The notes: a model not told the origin generated them from the letters alone. A stretch of DNA of 64,000 nucleotides from Streptomyces sp. NRRL F-2580 (GCF_000720115.1 NZ_JOIR01000018.1:124001-188000); one strand, 5' to 3'. Shown: positions 24,389 through 32,242, numbered from the stretch's first letter. A program made the numbers and translations.

Positions 24389-25537
24389 ATGCCGCAGCTG
24401 ACCGACCAGGGCGCGATCGACCAAGCCGCGATCGACCAGGCCGAGATCGACAAGGCCGAGATCGGCCAGGCGGAGATCGATCAGACCGCTGTCGAGCAGA
24501 CTCCTGCCGATCAGGCCGGGACCGATCAGGCCGGGACCGATCAGGCCGGGACCGAGCGGGCGGGCACCTGGATGACCCCCGAGGAGTACGGCGCCTCGCG
24601 CGCCGCCGTGTGGACCGCGGCCGTCGTCCTCGTCACCGACACCGACGGCCGGATCCTCGTCCAGAGCGTCGACTACCGCGCCGACCGGCTGCTCCCCGGC
24701 GGAGCCGTGGACGCGGGCGAGGCACCCTCCGCGGCCGCCGCCCGCGAGCTGCGCGAGGAACTCGGCATCGACGGCCGCTACCCGCGGGGCCTCGCCGTGG
24801 ACTGGATCCCGGCCGACACCCCCGGCTTCGCCCCCGCGATGCGCTTTCCCGGCGAGATCCTGCACGTCTACGACGGCGGTACCTGGACCGCCGAGCGGAT
24901 CGCCGCCGTCCGGCTCCCGGACCAGGAGATCCTCGGCATCCACTTCGCCGAGCCGGCCGACCTGCCCGCCCTGATGGACGCGGGAGACGCCCGCCGCGCC
25001 CTGTCCGCCCTGCGCGCCCGCATCAACGGCTCCGGCACCGCCCTGCTGGAGGACGGCCGCCCCACCGCGCCGACCGCCCTCGACCGGCTGGGAGTGCTCC
25101 GTACCCGGCGGACCCCGCAGCACGGCACCTGGCATCCGGGTCCGGTCCCGGCGCAGCTGCCCGTACGGGACCACTGCGGCTGGCTGTTCGGCCCCGACGG
25201 CCGGGTGCTGCTCCTGATCGCGCGGGCCACCGGCACGGCCCATCTGCCGCCTCCGAGGGCCGGATCGACCACCGGGGCCGTCGCGCTCGGCTACCGTCGG
25301 GTCGGCGAGGGCGCCCACGCCCGTACCGCGGCCCGCCTCACCGGCCTCCCGCCCGCCACGGACCCGTCGTACGCCCGGCTGCTGGCCACTCCCGAACAGG
25401 TCCGCGAGCTGAGCGACTGGGGCCCGGCCGGCGCGCAGGAACTCGCGGCGGTGCACACGGCCCGCGCCCGGCTGTCCCTCCCCGTCCCCACCCGGACGCC
25501 GCCCACGGAACTCCCGGAGGACGGCGTGCGCTGGTGA
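24389..25537 (+). CDS. NUDIX hydrolase with degenerate second NUDIX-like domain
   Basis: A 382-residue protein. Residues 5-60 are a low-complexity tail of repeated five-residue units of the AIDQA/AGTDQ kind, encoded by near-identical 15-base repeats. Residues about 70-205 form a NUDIX domain with the box G-x5-E-x7-RELREELGI (GGAVDAGEAPSAAAARELRE...). Residues about 260-370 repeat the fold (VRDHCGWLFGPDGRVLLLI) but the box is lost, so it is likely structural. NUDIX enzymes cleave nucleoside diphosphate-X compounds; the substrate here is open. ATG 24389 is used; the repeats begin at once, so a later true start near Met62 (TWMTPEEYG) is possible. Confidence 0.85.
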   Translation: MPQLTDQGAIDQAAIDQAEIDKAEIGQAEIDQTAVEQTPADQAGTDQAGTDQAGTERAGTWMTPEEYGASRAAVWTAAVVLVTDTDGRILVQSVDYRADRLLPGGAVDAGEAPSAAAARELREELGIDGRYPRGLAVDWIPADTPGFAPAMRFPGEILHVYDGGTWTAERIAAVRLPDQEILGIHFAEPADLPALMDAGDARRALSALRARINGSGTALLEDGRPTAPTALDRLGVLRTRRTPQHGTWHPGPVPAQLPVRDHCGWLFGPDGRVLLLIARATGTAHLPPPRAGSTTGAVALGYRRVGEGAHARTAARLTGLPPATDPSYARLLATPEQVRELSDWGPAGAQELAAVHTARARLSLPVPTRTPPTELPEDGVRW

Positions 25538-25620
25538 CGCGGCGGCCCCGTCCCGGCCCCGGCGACCGCCATGATCGGGAAATCCGGCGTCAGCCGTCCC
25601 CGGTCCCGCAGCATGGGGCC

Positions 25621-26178
25621 ATGAGCGACAGTGCGATCACCTACACCCTGTACATCCAGGCCGATCCCGCCCGGGTCTGGCAGGCTCTCACCGACCCCGC
25701 CCTCACCCGCCGGTACTGGGGCCTGACCTTCGAGACCGACTGGGCGGTGGGCTCGGCGATGGACTGGGTCGAGCGCGGGGCCCGCACCAGCGACCCCGAG
25801 CAGGTGGTCCTCGACTGCATCCCGGACCGGGTGCTCTCCTACACCTGGCACACCTTCACCCCGCAGTGGGCGGCCTCGGTCGGGATCGGCGAGGAGCTGC
25901 GGGCCGAACTGGCCAAGGAGCGGCGCACGAAGGTGACGTACGAGATCGAGCCGGTCGGCGAGACCCTGGCACGGCTGACCATCCTGCACGAGGGGTTCGA
26001 GCCCGGCGGCACCCTGATCGGCATGTGCGGGCGGGCCTGGCCGATGCTCGCGTCGAGCCTCAAGACCCTGCTGGAGACCGGGGCTCCGCTGCCCGAGCCC
26101 GAGCACGAGGGCGGCCAGGGGGCGGGCGGTCACGAGGCGCACGAGACCCGCCCGAACCGCCGGGCGCAAGAGGAGTGA
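25621..26178 (+). CDS. SRPBCC / AHSA1-family protein
   Basis: A 185-residue START-like-fold protein beginning ITYTLYIQADPARVWQALTD, the typical AHSA1 start. It then has RRYWGLTFETDWAVGSAMDWV and a C-terminal helix (CGRAWPMLASSLKTLLETG). This fold binds hydrophobic ligands; in Streptomyces such genes often follow ArsR regulators, but none is adjacent. A charged tail of about 35 residues with no structure follows the domain. ATG 25621 fits the fold exactly. Confidence 0.88.
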   Translation: MSDSAITYTLYIQADPARVWQALTDPALTRRYWGLTFETDWAVGSAMDWVERGARTSDPEQVVLDCIPDRVLSYTWHTFTPQWAASVGIGEELRAELAKERRTKVTYEIEPVGETLARLTILHEGFEPGGTLIGMCGRAWPMLASSLKTLLETGAPLPEPEHEGGQGAGGHEAHETRPNRRAQEE

Positions 26179-26220
26179 CCGCGCGGCGGAGGGCCGGTGC
26201 CCCGGCGGGTACGGCGCGGC

Positions 26221-26271
26221 CCGGCTCTCCGCCGTCCCCGGCTCTCCGCCGTCCCCGGCTCTCCGCCGTCC
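26221..26271. repeat. Three tandem 17-bp repeats
   Basis: The unit CCGGCTCTCCGCCGTCC is repeated three times exactly, with a partial fourth, in the gap between the SRPBCC and GNAT genes. It is not coding on either strand in any frame I can support. Confidence 0.8.
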
Positions 26272-26336
26272 CCGGCCGAACGGCCCCGTACCGCACCTGA
26301 GACCATGTGTAGCAACCACGAATCAGGAGCGCGGAC

Positions 26337-26360
26337 ATGGCACGCGAGCGGCAGGGCTGA
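26337..26360 (+). CDS. Possible 7-residue leader peptide
   Basis: ATG at 26337 is preceded by CAGGAG and encodes MARERQG, then TGA, ending four bases before the GNAT ATG at 26365. The GNAT gene has no good ribosome site of its own, so reinitiation is plausible. Weak evidence because of the length. Confidence 0.25.
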   Translation: MARERQG

Positions 26361-26364
26361 CGGC

Positions 26365-27012
26365 ATGGGGCGAACGCTGACGGAGATCCTGGACGCGGCG
26401 GCCGAGGGGCGGTTCCCGCCGCCGGACGGCGCCACCACCGTGGTCCCGCAAGAGAACCGGCGCGACGCGGGTGTCATCGCCTTCACCGCGCACTCCGTGG
26501 TGTTCACCGACGAGGACCCGGACTGGGTGCGCTCCACCCTCGCCGCCCTCGACTGCGACGCGCTCGCGGCCACCATGAACGCCCGCTTCCTGGCCGCGTT
26601 GCTGGACCGCACCGGACGCAGCACCGACACGATAGACCTGCTCACCGTCGCGGACCCGCTGCCCGGCGAACCCCCGCTGGAGCTCCGGGAGATGGCCGAC
26701 CCCGACCACCCCCGGGTGCGGCGGGCCCTGAAGCGCCGTGACGACGTACGGGTCTGGTCGGCCGACGGCGGAGTCCTCGTCCTCGGCCGGGGCGTCGCGG
26801 GACGCTGGGAGACGGCGATCGAGGTGGACGAGGGCGTCCGGCACCGGGGCCTGGGCCGGGAACTGGCCCGCGCCGCCCGCCACCTCGTCCCCGACGGGCA
26901 GCCGGTCTGGTCCCAGCAGGCCGCCGGCAACGCGCGCAGCATCCGCGCCTTCCAGGCCGCCGGATACCGGCCGGTCGGCGCGGAGTCGCTGCTGCTGGCG
27001 CCGGCAGGCTGA
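26365..27012 (+). CDS. GNAT-family N-acetyltransferase
   Basis: A 215-residue protein. Residues 100-210 carry the GNAT fold, with EVDEGVRHRGLGRELARAARHL (the RxxGLG acetyl-CoA loop) and the NARSIRAFQAAGYRPVGAE motif B that marks true acetyltransferases. The N-terminal half (TVVPQENRRDAGVIAFTAHSVV...) is a separate alpha/beta region seen in a Streptomyces subgroup. Start ATG 26365 is chosen because the folded region begins there; an in-frame ATG at 26305 would add 20 residues. Substrate unknown. Confidence 0.85.
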   Translation: MGRTLTEILDAAAEGRFPPPDGATTVVPQENRRDAGVIAFTAHSVVFTDEDPDWVRSTLAALDCDALAATMNARFLAALLDRTGRSTDTIDLLTVADPLPGEPPLELREMADPDHPRVRRALKRRDDVRVWSADGGVLVLGRGVAGRWETAIEVDEGVRHRGLGRELARAARHLVPDGQPVWSQQAAGNARSIRAFQAAGYRPVGAESLLLAPAG

Positions 27013-27072
27013 GAACGCCCCGACGGCACCCTGGCGACAGGCCGTTCACGGGGGTCGTGTGGAATGGGTGCC

Positions 27073-27183
27073 ATGGGGAGAGGAAAGCAGCAGCGGCGAC
27101 CCGCCATAGGCGTGCCGGAGCGGGTCCTGGTCGTGCCGGACGCCGGCCGGGCCGGGCGCGTGCGCGAAGGCGTCGCCCGATGA
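27073..27183 (+). CDS. Possible 36-residue basic peptide, ATGA-coupled
   Basis: ATG at 27073 opens MGRGKQQRRPAIG..., a small basic peptide. Its stop overlaps the next ATG (ATGA at 27180-27183), the arrangement expected for a coupled upstream cistron. There is no recognisable family and no strong ribosome site (it could be leaderless). Confidence 0.35.
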   Translation: MGRGKQQRRPAIGVPERVLVVPDAGRAGRVREGVAR

Positions 27184-27650
27184 ACCGTTCCGATGCCGCC
27201 AGGCCCCCGGAGCACTGGCGCTACGGCCGCCACCTGGAGGCGCTGGCCGTCGCGCCGGGGGAGAGCGCCGAAGCCGAGGCCGTGGCCGCCGTGCTGCGCG
27301 ATCCCGATCCGGTGATGGCCGAGAGCGCCGTGGTCACCCACCTCGACCGCAGGGCGGCGCGGCTGCTCGCCGACGAGGCCTTCCCCGCCTGGGCCCGGGC
27401 GATGGCCGACGCGCTCGCGGGGCGGGCCTTCCCCGAGCGCCGGCTGCGGGAGTGGATCCTGCTCAAGGCCATCACCCGGGGCGAGACCTGGTCCGCCGCG
27501 GAGCTCACCGCGGCCTCCGACTGGTGCCAGCGCACCGCCGCCCAGTCGCTCACCTCGTACGAGGCCCTGCACCTGCTGGCCACCAGCGCCCGCACCGGCC
27601 GCGTCCGCAACGCCGCGGCGATCCGCCTGCGCAGGCGGACCGCGGTCTGA
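27180..27650 (+). CDS. Conserved hypothetical helical protein
   Basis: A 156-residue, almost entirely helical protein. Pattern: LEALAVAPGESAEAEAVAAVLRDPDPVMAES, then RRLREWILLKAITRGETW and SYEALHLLATSARTGRVRNAAAIRL, giving two or three HEAT-like helical pairs. No catalytic motif and no signal. I do not recognise a named family. It overlaps the 36-residue ORF by four bases and ends 10 bases before a strong hairpin shared with the convergent helicase. Confidence 0.7.
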   Translation: MNRSDAARPPEHWRYGRHLEALAVAPGESAEAEAVAAVLRDPDPVMAESAVVTHLDRRAARLLADEAFPAWARAMADALAGRAFPERRLREWILLKAITRGETWSAAELTAASDWCQRTAAQSLTSYEALHLLATSARTGRVRNAAAIRLRRRTAV

Positions 27651-27660
27651 AACGGAAACG

Positions 27661-27690
27661 GCCGGGCCGCGGCGGGCGCCGCGGCCCGGC
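27661..27690. terminator. Bidirectional terminator, 13-bp perfect stem
   Basis: GCCGGGCCGCGGC pairs with GCCGCGGCCCGGC around a GGGC tetraloop. It lies between the convergent ends of the 27180 gene (27650) and the helicase (27722), and is preceded by an A-rich AAACGGAAA. Confidence 0.8.
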
Positions 27691-27692
27691 CC

Positions 27693-27737
27693 GTCAGATG
27701 CCCCGGCGGGCGCCGCGCCCGTCAGATACCCCGGCGG
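27693..27737. repeat. 28-bp-spaced direct repeat duplicating the helicase stop region
   Basis: GTCAGATnCCCCGGCGG occurs at 27693-27709 and 27721-27737. On the minus strand each copy encodes an Arg-rich end and GI-stop, so the helicase 3' end has been duplicated; the inner copy supplies the present stop. Confidence 0.75.
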
Positions 27738-29209
27738 ACCCGCGCCGCGCGCCGAGCCTCGGCCTGCTGGCGAGCTTCCACCGTCTTGCGGGATTCCTTG
27801 CCCTTCCCCGGTCGGCCCGGCCGGGTGCCGATGCCGCGGAAGCCGAGGTCCGAGCCCGAGGGCCGGCCCTTGGCGTCGGTCGGCGCGGAGCCGGCCAGCG
27901 GCACCCCGGGGGCGGTCTTGGCGCCGGTGATCCGGCTCAGCGCCGCCTCACCGGAGCGGACCTGCGTGATCGTCGGCCGGATCCGGGCGTCGGCCATCAG
28001 CCGGACGATGTCACGGCGCTGGTTCGGGGTGACGAGGGTGACGACCCGGCCGGTCTCGCCCGCGCGGGCGGTGCGGCCGCCCCGGTGCAGGTAGTCCTTG
28101 TGGTCGGCGGGCGGGTCCACGTTGACCACGAGGTCGAGGTCGTCGATGTGGATGCCGCGCGCGGCGACGTTGGTCGCGACCAGGACGGTGAGTTCCCCGG
28201 TCTTGAACTGGGCCAGGGTCCGGGTGCGCTGCGGCTGCGACTTGCCGCTGTGCAGCCCCTCCGCGCGTACGCCCATGGCCCGCAGGTGCTTCACGAACTG
28301 GTCGACGCCGTGCTTGGTGTCGAGGAACATCAGCACCCGGTTGTCCCGGGCCGCGATCTCGGTCGCTGCCGAGATCTTGTCGGCCGCGTGGATGTGCAGC
28401 ACGTGGTGGTCCATCGTGGTCACCGCGCCCGCCTGCGGGTCGACGGAGTGCGAGACCGGGTCCTTCAGGTACCGGCGGACCAGCTGGTCCACATTGCGGT
28501 CCAGGGTCGCCGAGAACAGCATCCGCTGCCCCGCGTGGTGCACCTGGTCCAGGATCTCGGTGACCTGCGGCATGAAGCCCATGTCGCACATCTGGTCGGC
28601 CTCGTCGAGCACGGCGATCTTCACGCGCTCCAGGTGCACGTCCCGACGTCCGACCAGGTCGCTGAGCCGCCCCGGGGTGGCCACCACGACCTCGACACCG
28701 GTGCGCAGGGCGCTCACCTGCCGCCCGATGGACAGCCCGCCGACGACGGTGGCCATCCGCAGCTTCAGGGCCGCCGCGTACGGCTCCAGTGCCTCGGTCA
28801 CCTGCTGCGCCAGCTCGCGCGTCGGTACGAGGACCAGCGCCAGCGGGCGCTTCGGGTCCGCCTGCTGTCCCGCCGTACGCGCCAGCAGCGCCAGGCCGAA
28901 GGCGAGGGTCTTGCCGGAGCCGGTCCGGGCGCGGCCGAGGACGTCCCGCCCGGCCAGTGCGTTCGGCAGCGTCGCCGCCTGGATGGGGAACGGCTCCGTG
29001 ACCTCCAGGGAGGCCATGGTCGTCACCAGCTCAAGGGGCAGGTCGAGCTCCGAGAACGACTCCACCGGCGCCAGCCCCGGCACCTTCGGCTCGTGCATCG
29101 TGAACTCGCCCTGCGGCCCGATGCTCCGGGGGGTCTTGCCGCCGGACTTGGCTCCGGGCCGGGCACCGCCCTTCACACCGAAGCGTCCGTGAACTGACGG
29201 GTTCCTCAT
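27722..29209 (-). CDS. DEAD-box ATP-dependent RNA helicase
   Basis: A 495-residue RhlE-like helicase. Basic N-tail (1-45), Q motif (FPIQAATLPNAL), Walker A ARTGSGKT, PTRELAQQ, TPGRL, DEAD, SAT, then the second RecA domain with VATNVAARGIHI and the HRGGRTARAG motif VI. A basic C-tail ends in RRAARVRRGI. All catalytic motifs are intact. These enzymes unwind short RNA duplexes in ribosome assembly or mRNA decay. Start at ATG 29209 (MRNPSVHGRFG). The C-terminal codons are duplicated downstream of the stop (27693-27737). A cold-shock gene 1.7 kb away is functionally compatible but separately transcribed. Confidence 0.93.
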   Translation of the reverse strand: MRNPSVHGRFGVKGGARPGAKSGGKTPRSIGPQGEFTMHEPKVPGLAPVESFSELDLPLELVTTMASLEVTEPFPIQAATLPNALAGRDVLGRARTGSGKTLAFGLALLARTAGQQADPKRPLALVLVPTRELAQQVTEALEPYAAALKLRMATVVGGLSIGRQVSALRTGVEVVVATPGRLSDLVGRRDVHLERVKIAVLDEADQMCDMGFMPQVTEILDQVHHAGQRMLFSATLDRNVDQLVRRYLKDPVSHSVDPQAGAVTTMDHHVLHIHAADKISAATEIAARDNRVLMFLDTKHGVDQFVKHLRAMGVRAEGLHSGKSQPQRTRTLAQFKTGELTVLVATNVAARGIHIDDLDLVVNVDPPADHKDYLHRGGRTARAGETGRVVTLVTPNQRRDIVRLMADARIRPTITQVRSGEAALSRITGAKTAPGVPLAGSAPTDAKGRPSGSDLGFRGIGTRPGRPGKGKESRKTVEARQQAEARRAARVRRGI

Positions 29210-29276
29210 GCAGGGCCTTTCGAAGCAATAAGCAGATGAGAAGAAGTTGGTCAACCGCCCATGGTACCAGCGGGCC

Positions 29277-29771
29277 CTAAGCCTCCTCGGTGTCCAGCTC
29301 TCCGGAGCGCACCTGGGCGCAGTGGGCGCGGACCTCGACCGCGGCCCGTTCGAACCAGTCGGCGATGACGGCGACCTCGTCGGGGGTGTAGTCGGCGAAC
29401 AGGGCGCCGAGCCGGTCGTAGAACGGCTGGTAGACCGCGACGACCCGGGCGGCGGCCTCGGGCTCGGCCACCACCCGTACCCGGCGCCGGTCGGTGGGGT
29501 CCGGCCGGCGCCGGGCGTATCCGGCGCGTTCGAGGCGGTTGAGGACCCCGGTGACGGCGCCGGTGGTGAGGTCCACCAGCTCGGCGAGGTCACCTGCGGC
29601 CAGCGGGGTGTCCCCGGCTCCCAGGATGTGTCCCAGGCAGGTCAGGTCGGTGACGTTGAGCCCGAGCCGCTGTGCCACCTCCTGCTGGCCGACGATGCCC
29701 AGGGCGACGTACTGGTCCATGCGCGACATCGCCTCCGCGGCCGTGGCCGCGGGGCGGGGCTTGCCCTCCAC
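29277..29771 (-). CDS. MarR-family transcriptional regulator
   Basis: A 164-residue MarR protein. Winged helix: LGHILGAGDTPLAAGDLAELVDLTTGAVTGVLNRLERAGYARRRPDPTDRRRVRVV, with the DxRRxxV wing intact. I prefer the GTG at 29771 to the ATG at 29789: AAGGAG lies inside the longer frame, seven bases before the GTG, and serves it. A 13-bp palindrome abuts the ATG at 29789 and should be the autoregulatory operator. The neighbouring divergent gene is an HGxxPAAW membrane protein, a possible second target. Confidence 0.9.
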   Translation of the reverse strand: MEGKPRPAATAAEAMSRMDQYVALGIVGQQEVAQRLGLNVTDLTCLGHILGAGDTPLAAGDLAELVDLTTGAVTGVLNRLERAGYARRRPDPTDRRRVRVVAEPEAAARVVAVYQPFYDRLGALFADYTPDEVAVIADWFERAAVEVRAHCAQVRSGELDTEEA

Positions 29772-29789
29772 GCCGATACTCCTTAGCAT

Positions 29790-29802
29790 CTAAGTAACTT
29801 AG
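29790..29802. promoter_or_regulatory. MarR-type palindromic operator
   Basis: CTAAGT-A-ACTTAG is a perfect palindrome 18 bases upstream of the marR GTG and 61 bases before the divergent HGxxPAAW gene. A further CTAAG half lies at the start of the marR leader. AT-rich dyads of this size are usual for MarR binding; binding itself is inferred. Confidence 0.6.
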
Positions 29803-29863
29803 CTCGTGAGATAAATGATTCCTCTCTCCGAGCCTACTGCCGACGGTCCGACCAGGGAGAACC

Positions 29864-30232
29864 ATGAGCGCGCACGGCCACGTCGATCTCGGCCACACGG
29901 TGGCCGGCTGGACCGGTACCACCCTGGCCCTGCTGGGCTTCGCCGGAGCGGGCGTCGCCGTGTGCGCGTCCTGGACCCCCGGGATCTGGCTCGGCCTCGG
30001 CGTCGTCGCCGCGGCCGGGATCGTCACCTGGCTGCTGCACCTCGCCGGCTGGGGCAAGCCGAGCGGGCCCCGCCCGGAAGCCGACTGGGACTGGCGCAAC
30101 CGGGACACCACCGCCCGCGCCGGGCACGCCGACTGCCTGGGCTGCAGGGTCAGCGGACCGCGCCGAGCCGCAGCAGCAGCCCCTCGGCCTCGATCCGCCG
30201 TGTCGTTGCCCGCCGCGGAGAGCAGCGCATGA
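29864..30232 (+). CDS. HGxxPAAW-family small membrane protein
   Basis: A 122-residue protein with an N-terminal HGHVDLGHTVAGWTG motif, a variant of the family's HGxxPAAWTG, and two transmembrane helices (about 18-36 and 41-62). A conserved HADCLGC ends the normal domain at about residue 93. ATG 29864 has GGGAG upstream. The last 28 residues run antisense across the end of the oxygenase pseudogene and look like an extension after the family's usual stop. Function of the family is unknown; the position next to MarR suggests joint regulation. Confidence 0.8.
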   Translation: MSAHGHVDLGHTVAGWTGTTLALLGFAGAGVAVCASWTPGIWLGLGVVAAAGIVTWLLHLAGWGKPSGPRPEADWDWRNRDTTARAGHADCLGCRVSGPRRAAAAAPRPRSAVSLPAAESSA

Positions 30233-30735
30233 ACATGCGGGTGAAGTGCTCCCCGTCGTGGATCGCCTGTCGTCCCCCCCCGGCTCCGGCCGCAGCGGCC
30301 GGACCATGGCGTCGAAGCGCGGCTCGTGGAAAGAGGCCAGCGTGTGGCGCTCCCGGTCCGCGCCGCACCTTGTGCGGGGTCGACAGCGGCGCGCCGCCCG
30401 TCAGGAACTGCAGGATGTCCCCGGGGAACACCGTCAGCACCCCCGGTACGGGGGTCACGGACGACCAGCCGGATGCCGCGTCCGTCGTGCGCGAGGCGGC
30501 CGGGAAGCGCAGCACCCGCATGTGGTGCCGGCCGCCGCGGGTCAGCGCGGCGAGCCGGTCGACACCGGCCGGACCCAAGCCCAAGGCCGGGGCTCAACCC
30601 GATGCCGGGGCCCAGCCCGAGCGCCACCAGCCGCAGCAGCCGCTCGCCGAGCGCACCCACCCCCGCGAGGTAGGCCTCCCTGGCAGCGCGGTACTCCGGA
30701 CCGGGCTCCCCGTCACCCGGTCGGGCCCCCGGAAT
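30150..30735 (-). pseudogene. Decayed isopenicillin-N-synthase-like 2-oxoglutarate/Fe(II) oxygenase
   Basis: Pieces of one oxygenase occur in order on the minus strand but in different frames: [20 protein letters not shown] (near 30665-30715), HHMRVLRFPAAS then TPVPGVLTVFPGDILQFLTG and STPHKVR, ERHTLASFHEPRFDAMVRP, and EHFTRMFMRC to the stop at 30150. The N-terminal third is absent, and the segment between FPAAS and TPVPG that should carry the iron-binding HxD is deleted. At least three frame changes are needed. This is a real remnant, not a single sequencing slip. It overlaps the 3' end of the HGxxPAAW gene. Confidence 0.75.
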
Positions 30736-30903
30736 GTCGCGAACCCGCTCGTGTCCGTCCCCTCTCGAAGGCTTCCGTAAGGCCTCCGGAAGGAGCTGCT
30801 CCCCCTTTTCACGGACAAGTCGACAGGAAGTTCGAATGCGCGCCGCGCCACGGTTGGCCGCGTTCAGCGTGTGCTGTAGGGGACCGTTGGGCAGGATCGA
30901 GAC

Positions 30904-30919
30904 GGCCGCATATGCGGCC
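30904..30919. promoter_or_regulatory. Perfect 16-bp palindrome in the cold-shock gene leader
   Basis: GGCCGCATATGCGGCC lies 31-46 bases before the csp ATG. It could be an operator or, in RNA, a small leader hairpin; cold-shock leaders are often structured. The contribution is unproven. Confidence 0.5.
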
Positions 30920-30949
30920 CGCAGTGGAACGTTGAGAAGGATCAGCCAG

Positions 30950-31156
30950 ATGGCAACAGGCATCGTGAAGTGGTTCAACTCGGAGAAGGGGTTCGGGTTC
31001 ATCCAGCAGGACGACGGCGGCCCGGACGTGTTCGTGCATTTCTCCGCCATCGCGACCACCGGCTTCAAGTCGCTGGAGGAGAACCAGAAGGTCGAGTACG
31101 ACGTCACCCAGGGCCCCAAGGGCCCGCAGGCAGAGCAGGTGGTCCCCCTCTCGTAG
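30950..31156 (+). CDS. Cold-shock protein, CspA family
   Basis: A 68-residue single OB-fold protein: [18 protein letters not shown] carries RNP1 (KGFGFI) and DVFVHFSAI carries RNP2. It is full length for the family. The ATG at 30950 follows a GAGAAGG site. Binds single-stranded RNA/DNA as an RNA chaperone in the cytosol. It is monocistronic: the decayed oxygenase lies upstream in reverse and two hairpins close the gene. The function as a housekeeping RNA chaperone is secure. Confidence 0.95.
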   Translation: MATGIVKWFNSEKGFGFIQQDDGGPDVFVHFSAIATTGFKSLEENQKVEYDVTQGPKGPQAEQVVPLS

Positions 31157-31163
31157 TGCCGCT

Positions 31164-31212
31164 TCACGGGCCCGGCCCGTGAGCCGAGCCCCGCCGGTCC
31201 CCGGCGGGGCTC
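31164..31212 (+). terminator. Double hairpin terminator after the cold-shock gene
   Basis: First hairpin TCACGGGC/GCCCGTGA with a 3-base loop (31164-31182). Second hairpin GAGCCCCGCCGG/CCGGCGGGGCTC with a TCC loop (31186-31212), a 12-bp perfect stem. Likely serves the convergent TetR gene as well. Confidence 0.8.
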
Positions 31213-31240
31213 TCGCACGTCCGGGGCCCGAACCGGGCCG

Positions 31241-31819
31241 CTACCCCGCCCGGTGGAGGGCCAGGAGCAGGCGCCACAGGTGGTCCGCCAGGGCGGGCGG
31301 ATCGGCGGGGACGGCGCCGTGCAGCCAGTCCGCGAGTACGCCGGTGAAGGCGGCGGCCACCGCCGAGGCGACCAGGTCCGGGTGCGGGGCTCCCGCGGCC
31401 GCGCGCTCGGCGCGGGCGCGTTCCCGCAGCTCCCGGTGGAGGCGGTCGCCGAGCGGGCCGCCGCCGCCCGGGAGGAGCAGGGTGCGGTAGAGCGGCCCCC
31501 GCTCGGCCGCCCCGGCCAGGAATCCGGCCAGTTCGGCGGGCGGCCGCGCCGGGGGCGGCGCCGCCGGACCGGTCTGCCAGGCGTGCAGGGCGTCCACTGC
31601 GGCGTGCACCACATCGGCGCAGGCGTCCACGGCGAGCGCGGTGAGGTCCTCGTAGTGCAGGTAGAACGTGGCCCGGCCGACGCCGGCCCGGCGGACCACC
31701 GCCGCGACGCTGACCTCCGCGAGCGGTGTGGCGGCGCACTCCGCGAGCAGGCCCTCCCTCAGCCGCGCCTTCGTCCGGGCCGTGCGCGGGTCCGGTGCGC
31801 GGGCGCCCGCCGGGCTCAC
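31241..31819 (-). CDS. TetR-family transcriptional regulator
   Basis: A 192-residue protein, N-terminal HTH with TKARLREGLLAECAATPLAEVSVAAVVRRAGVGRATFYLHYEDL, the standard TetR pattern, then a helical ligand domain. The GTG start at 31819 overlaps the stop of the DUF1304 gene (GTGA), so the two are coupled. An inverted repeat upstream of the DUF1304 gene (32217-32242) is the probable operator. Ligand unknown. Confidence 0.9.
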   Translation of the reverse strand: MSPAGARAPDPRTARTKARLREGLLAECAATPLAEVSVAAVVRRAGVGRATFYLHYEDLTALAVDACADVVHAAVDALHAWQTGPAAPPPARPPAELAGFLAGAAERGPLYRTLLLPGGGGPLGDRLHRELRERARAERAAAGAPHPDLVASAVAAAFTGVLADWLHGAVPADPPALADHLWRLLLALHRAG

Positions 31820-32169
31820 GCGGCCAGCAGCGCCGCGCCGAAGGCGAGGGCGCCGGGCAGGGCCTGCGCGACGAGGATCCGGCGGTTGGCGGTCGCGGCC
31901 CCGTACACCCCGGCGACGATCACGCAGACGAGGAAGAACACCTGCGTGGCCAGCGAGTCGATGACGAGCGACCAGATCAGACCGGCGGCCAGGAAGCCGT
32001 TGTAGAGGCCCTGGTTGGCGGCGAGCGGCGCCGTGAGGCGGGCGGTGTCGGCGTCGAAGCCGGACAGCGCGCGGCCGGGCGGGCGCTGCCACAGGAACAT
32101 CTCCAGGACCAGGAAGTACACGTGCAGCGCGGCCACGAGGCCGATCAGGATCTGAGCGACCGTGTGCAT
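31816..32169 (-). CDS. DUF1304 small integral membrane protein
   Basis: A 117-residue four-helix membrane protein of the DUF1304 family (LIGLVAALHVYFLVLEMFLW, then NQGLYNGFLAAGLIWSL). The start is ATG 32169, since the GGAGG ribosome site lies just upstream inside the longer ATG 32181 frame. It is coupled to the downstream TetR repressor, which probably regulates this two-gene operon through the dyad at 32217. Function unknown; the family is often placed with TetR genes. Confidence 0.9.
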   Translation of the reverse strand: MHTVAQILIGLVAALHVYFLVLEMFLWQRPPGRALSGFDADTARLTAPLAANQGLYNGFLAAGLIWSLVIDSLATQVFFLVCVIVAGVYGAATANRRILVAQALPGALAFGAALLAA

Positions 32170-32216
32170 GGCCGCCTCCACTTCTGGGGGCTGAAGGGGG
32201 ACTGAAGGGGGACGCT

Positions 32217-32242
32217 ATTTCCTGGACGACTGTACAGGAAAT
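32217..32242. promoter_or_regulatory. Inverted repeat, probable TetR operator
   Basis: ATTTCCTG, ten bases, CAGGAAAT: a perfect 8-bp dyad 48 bases before the DUF1304 start. AT-rich arms and the spacing fit a TetR operator controlling the DUF1304-tetR operon. Confidence 0.6.

Noticed and set aside
28011..28589. Minus-strand 192-codon frame inside the helicase gene
   Set aside because: Out-of-frame shadow of the DEAD-box gene on the same strand.
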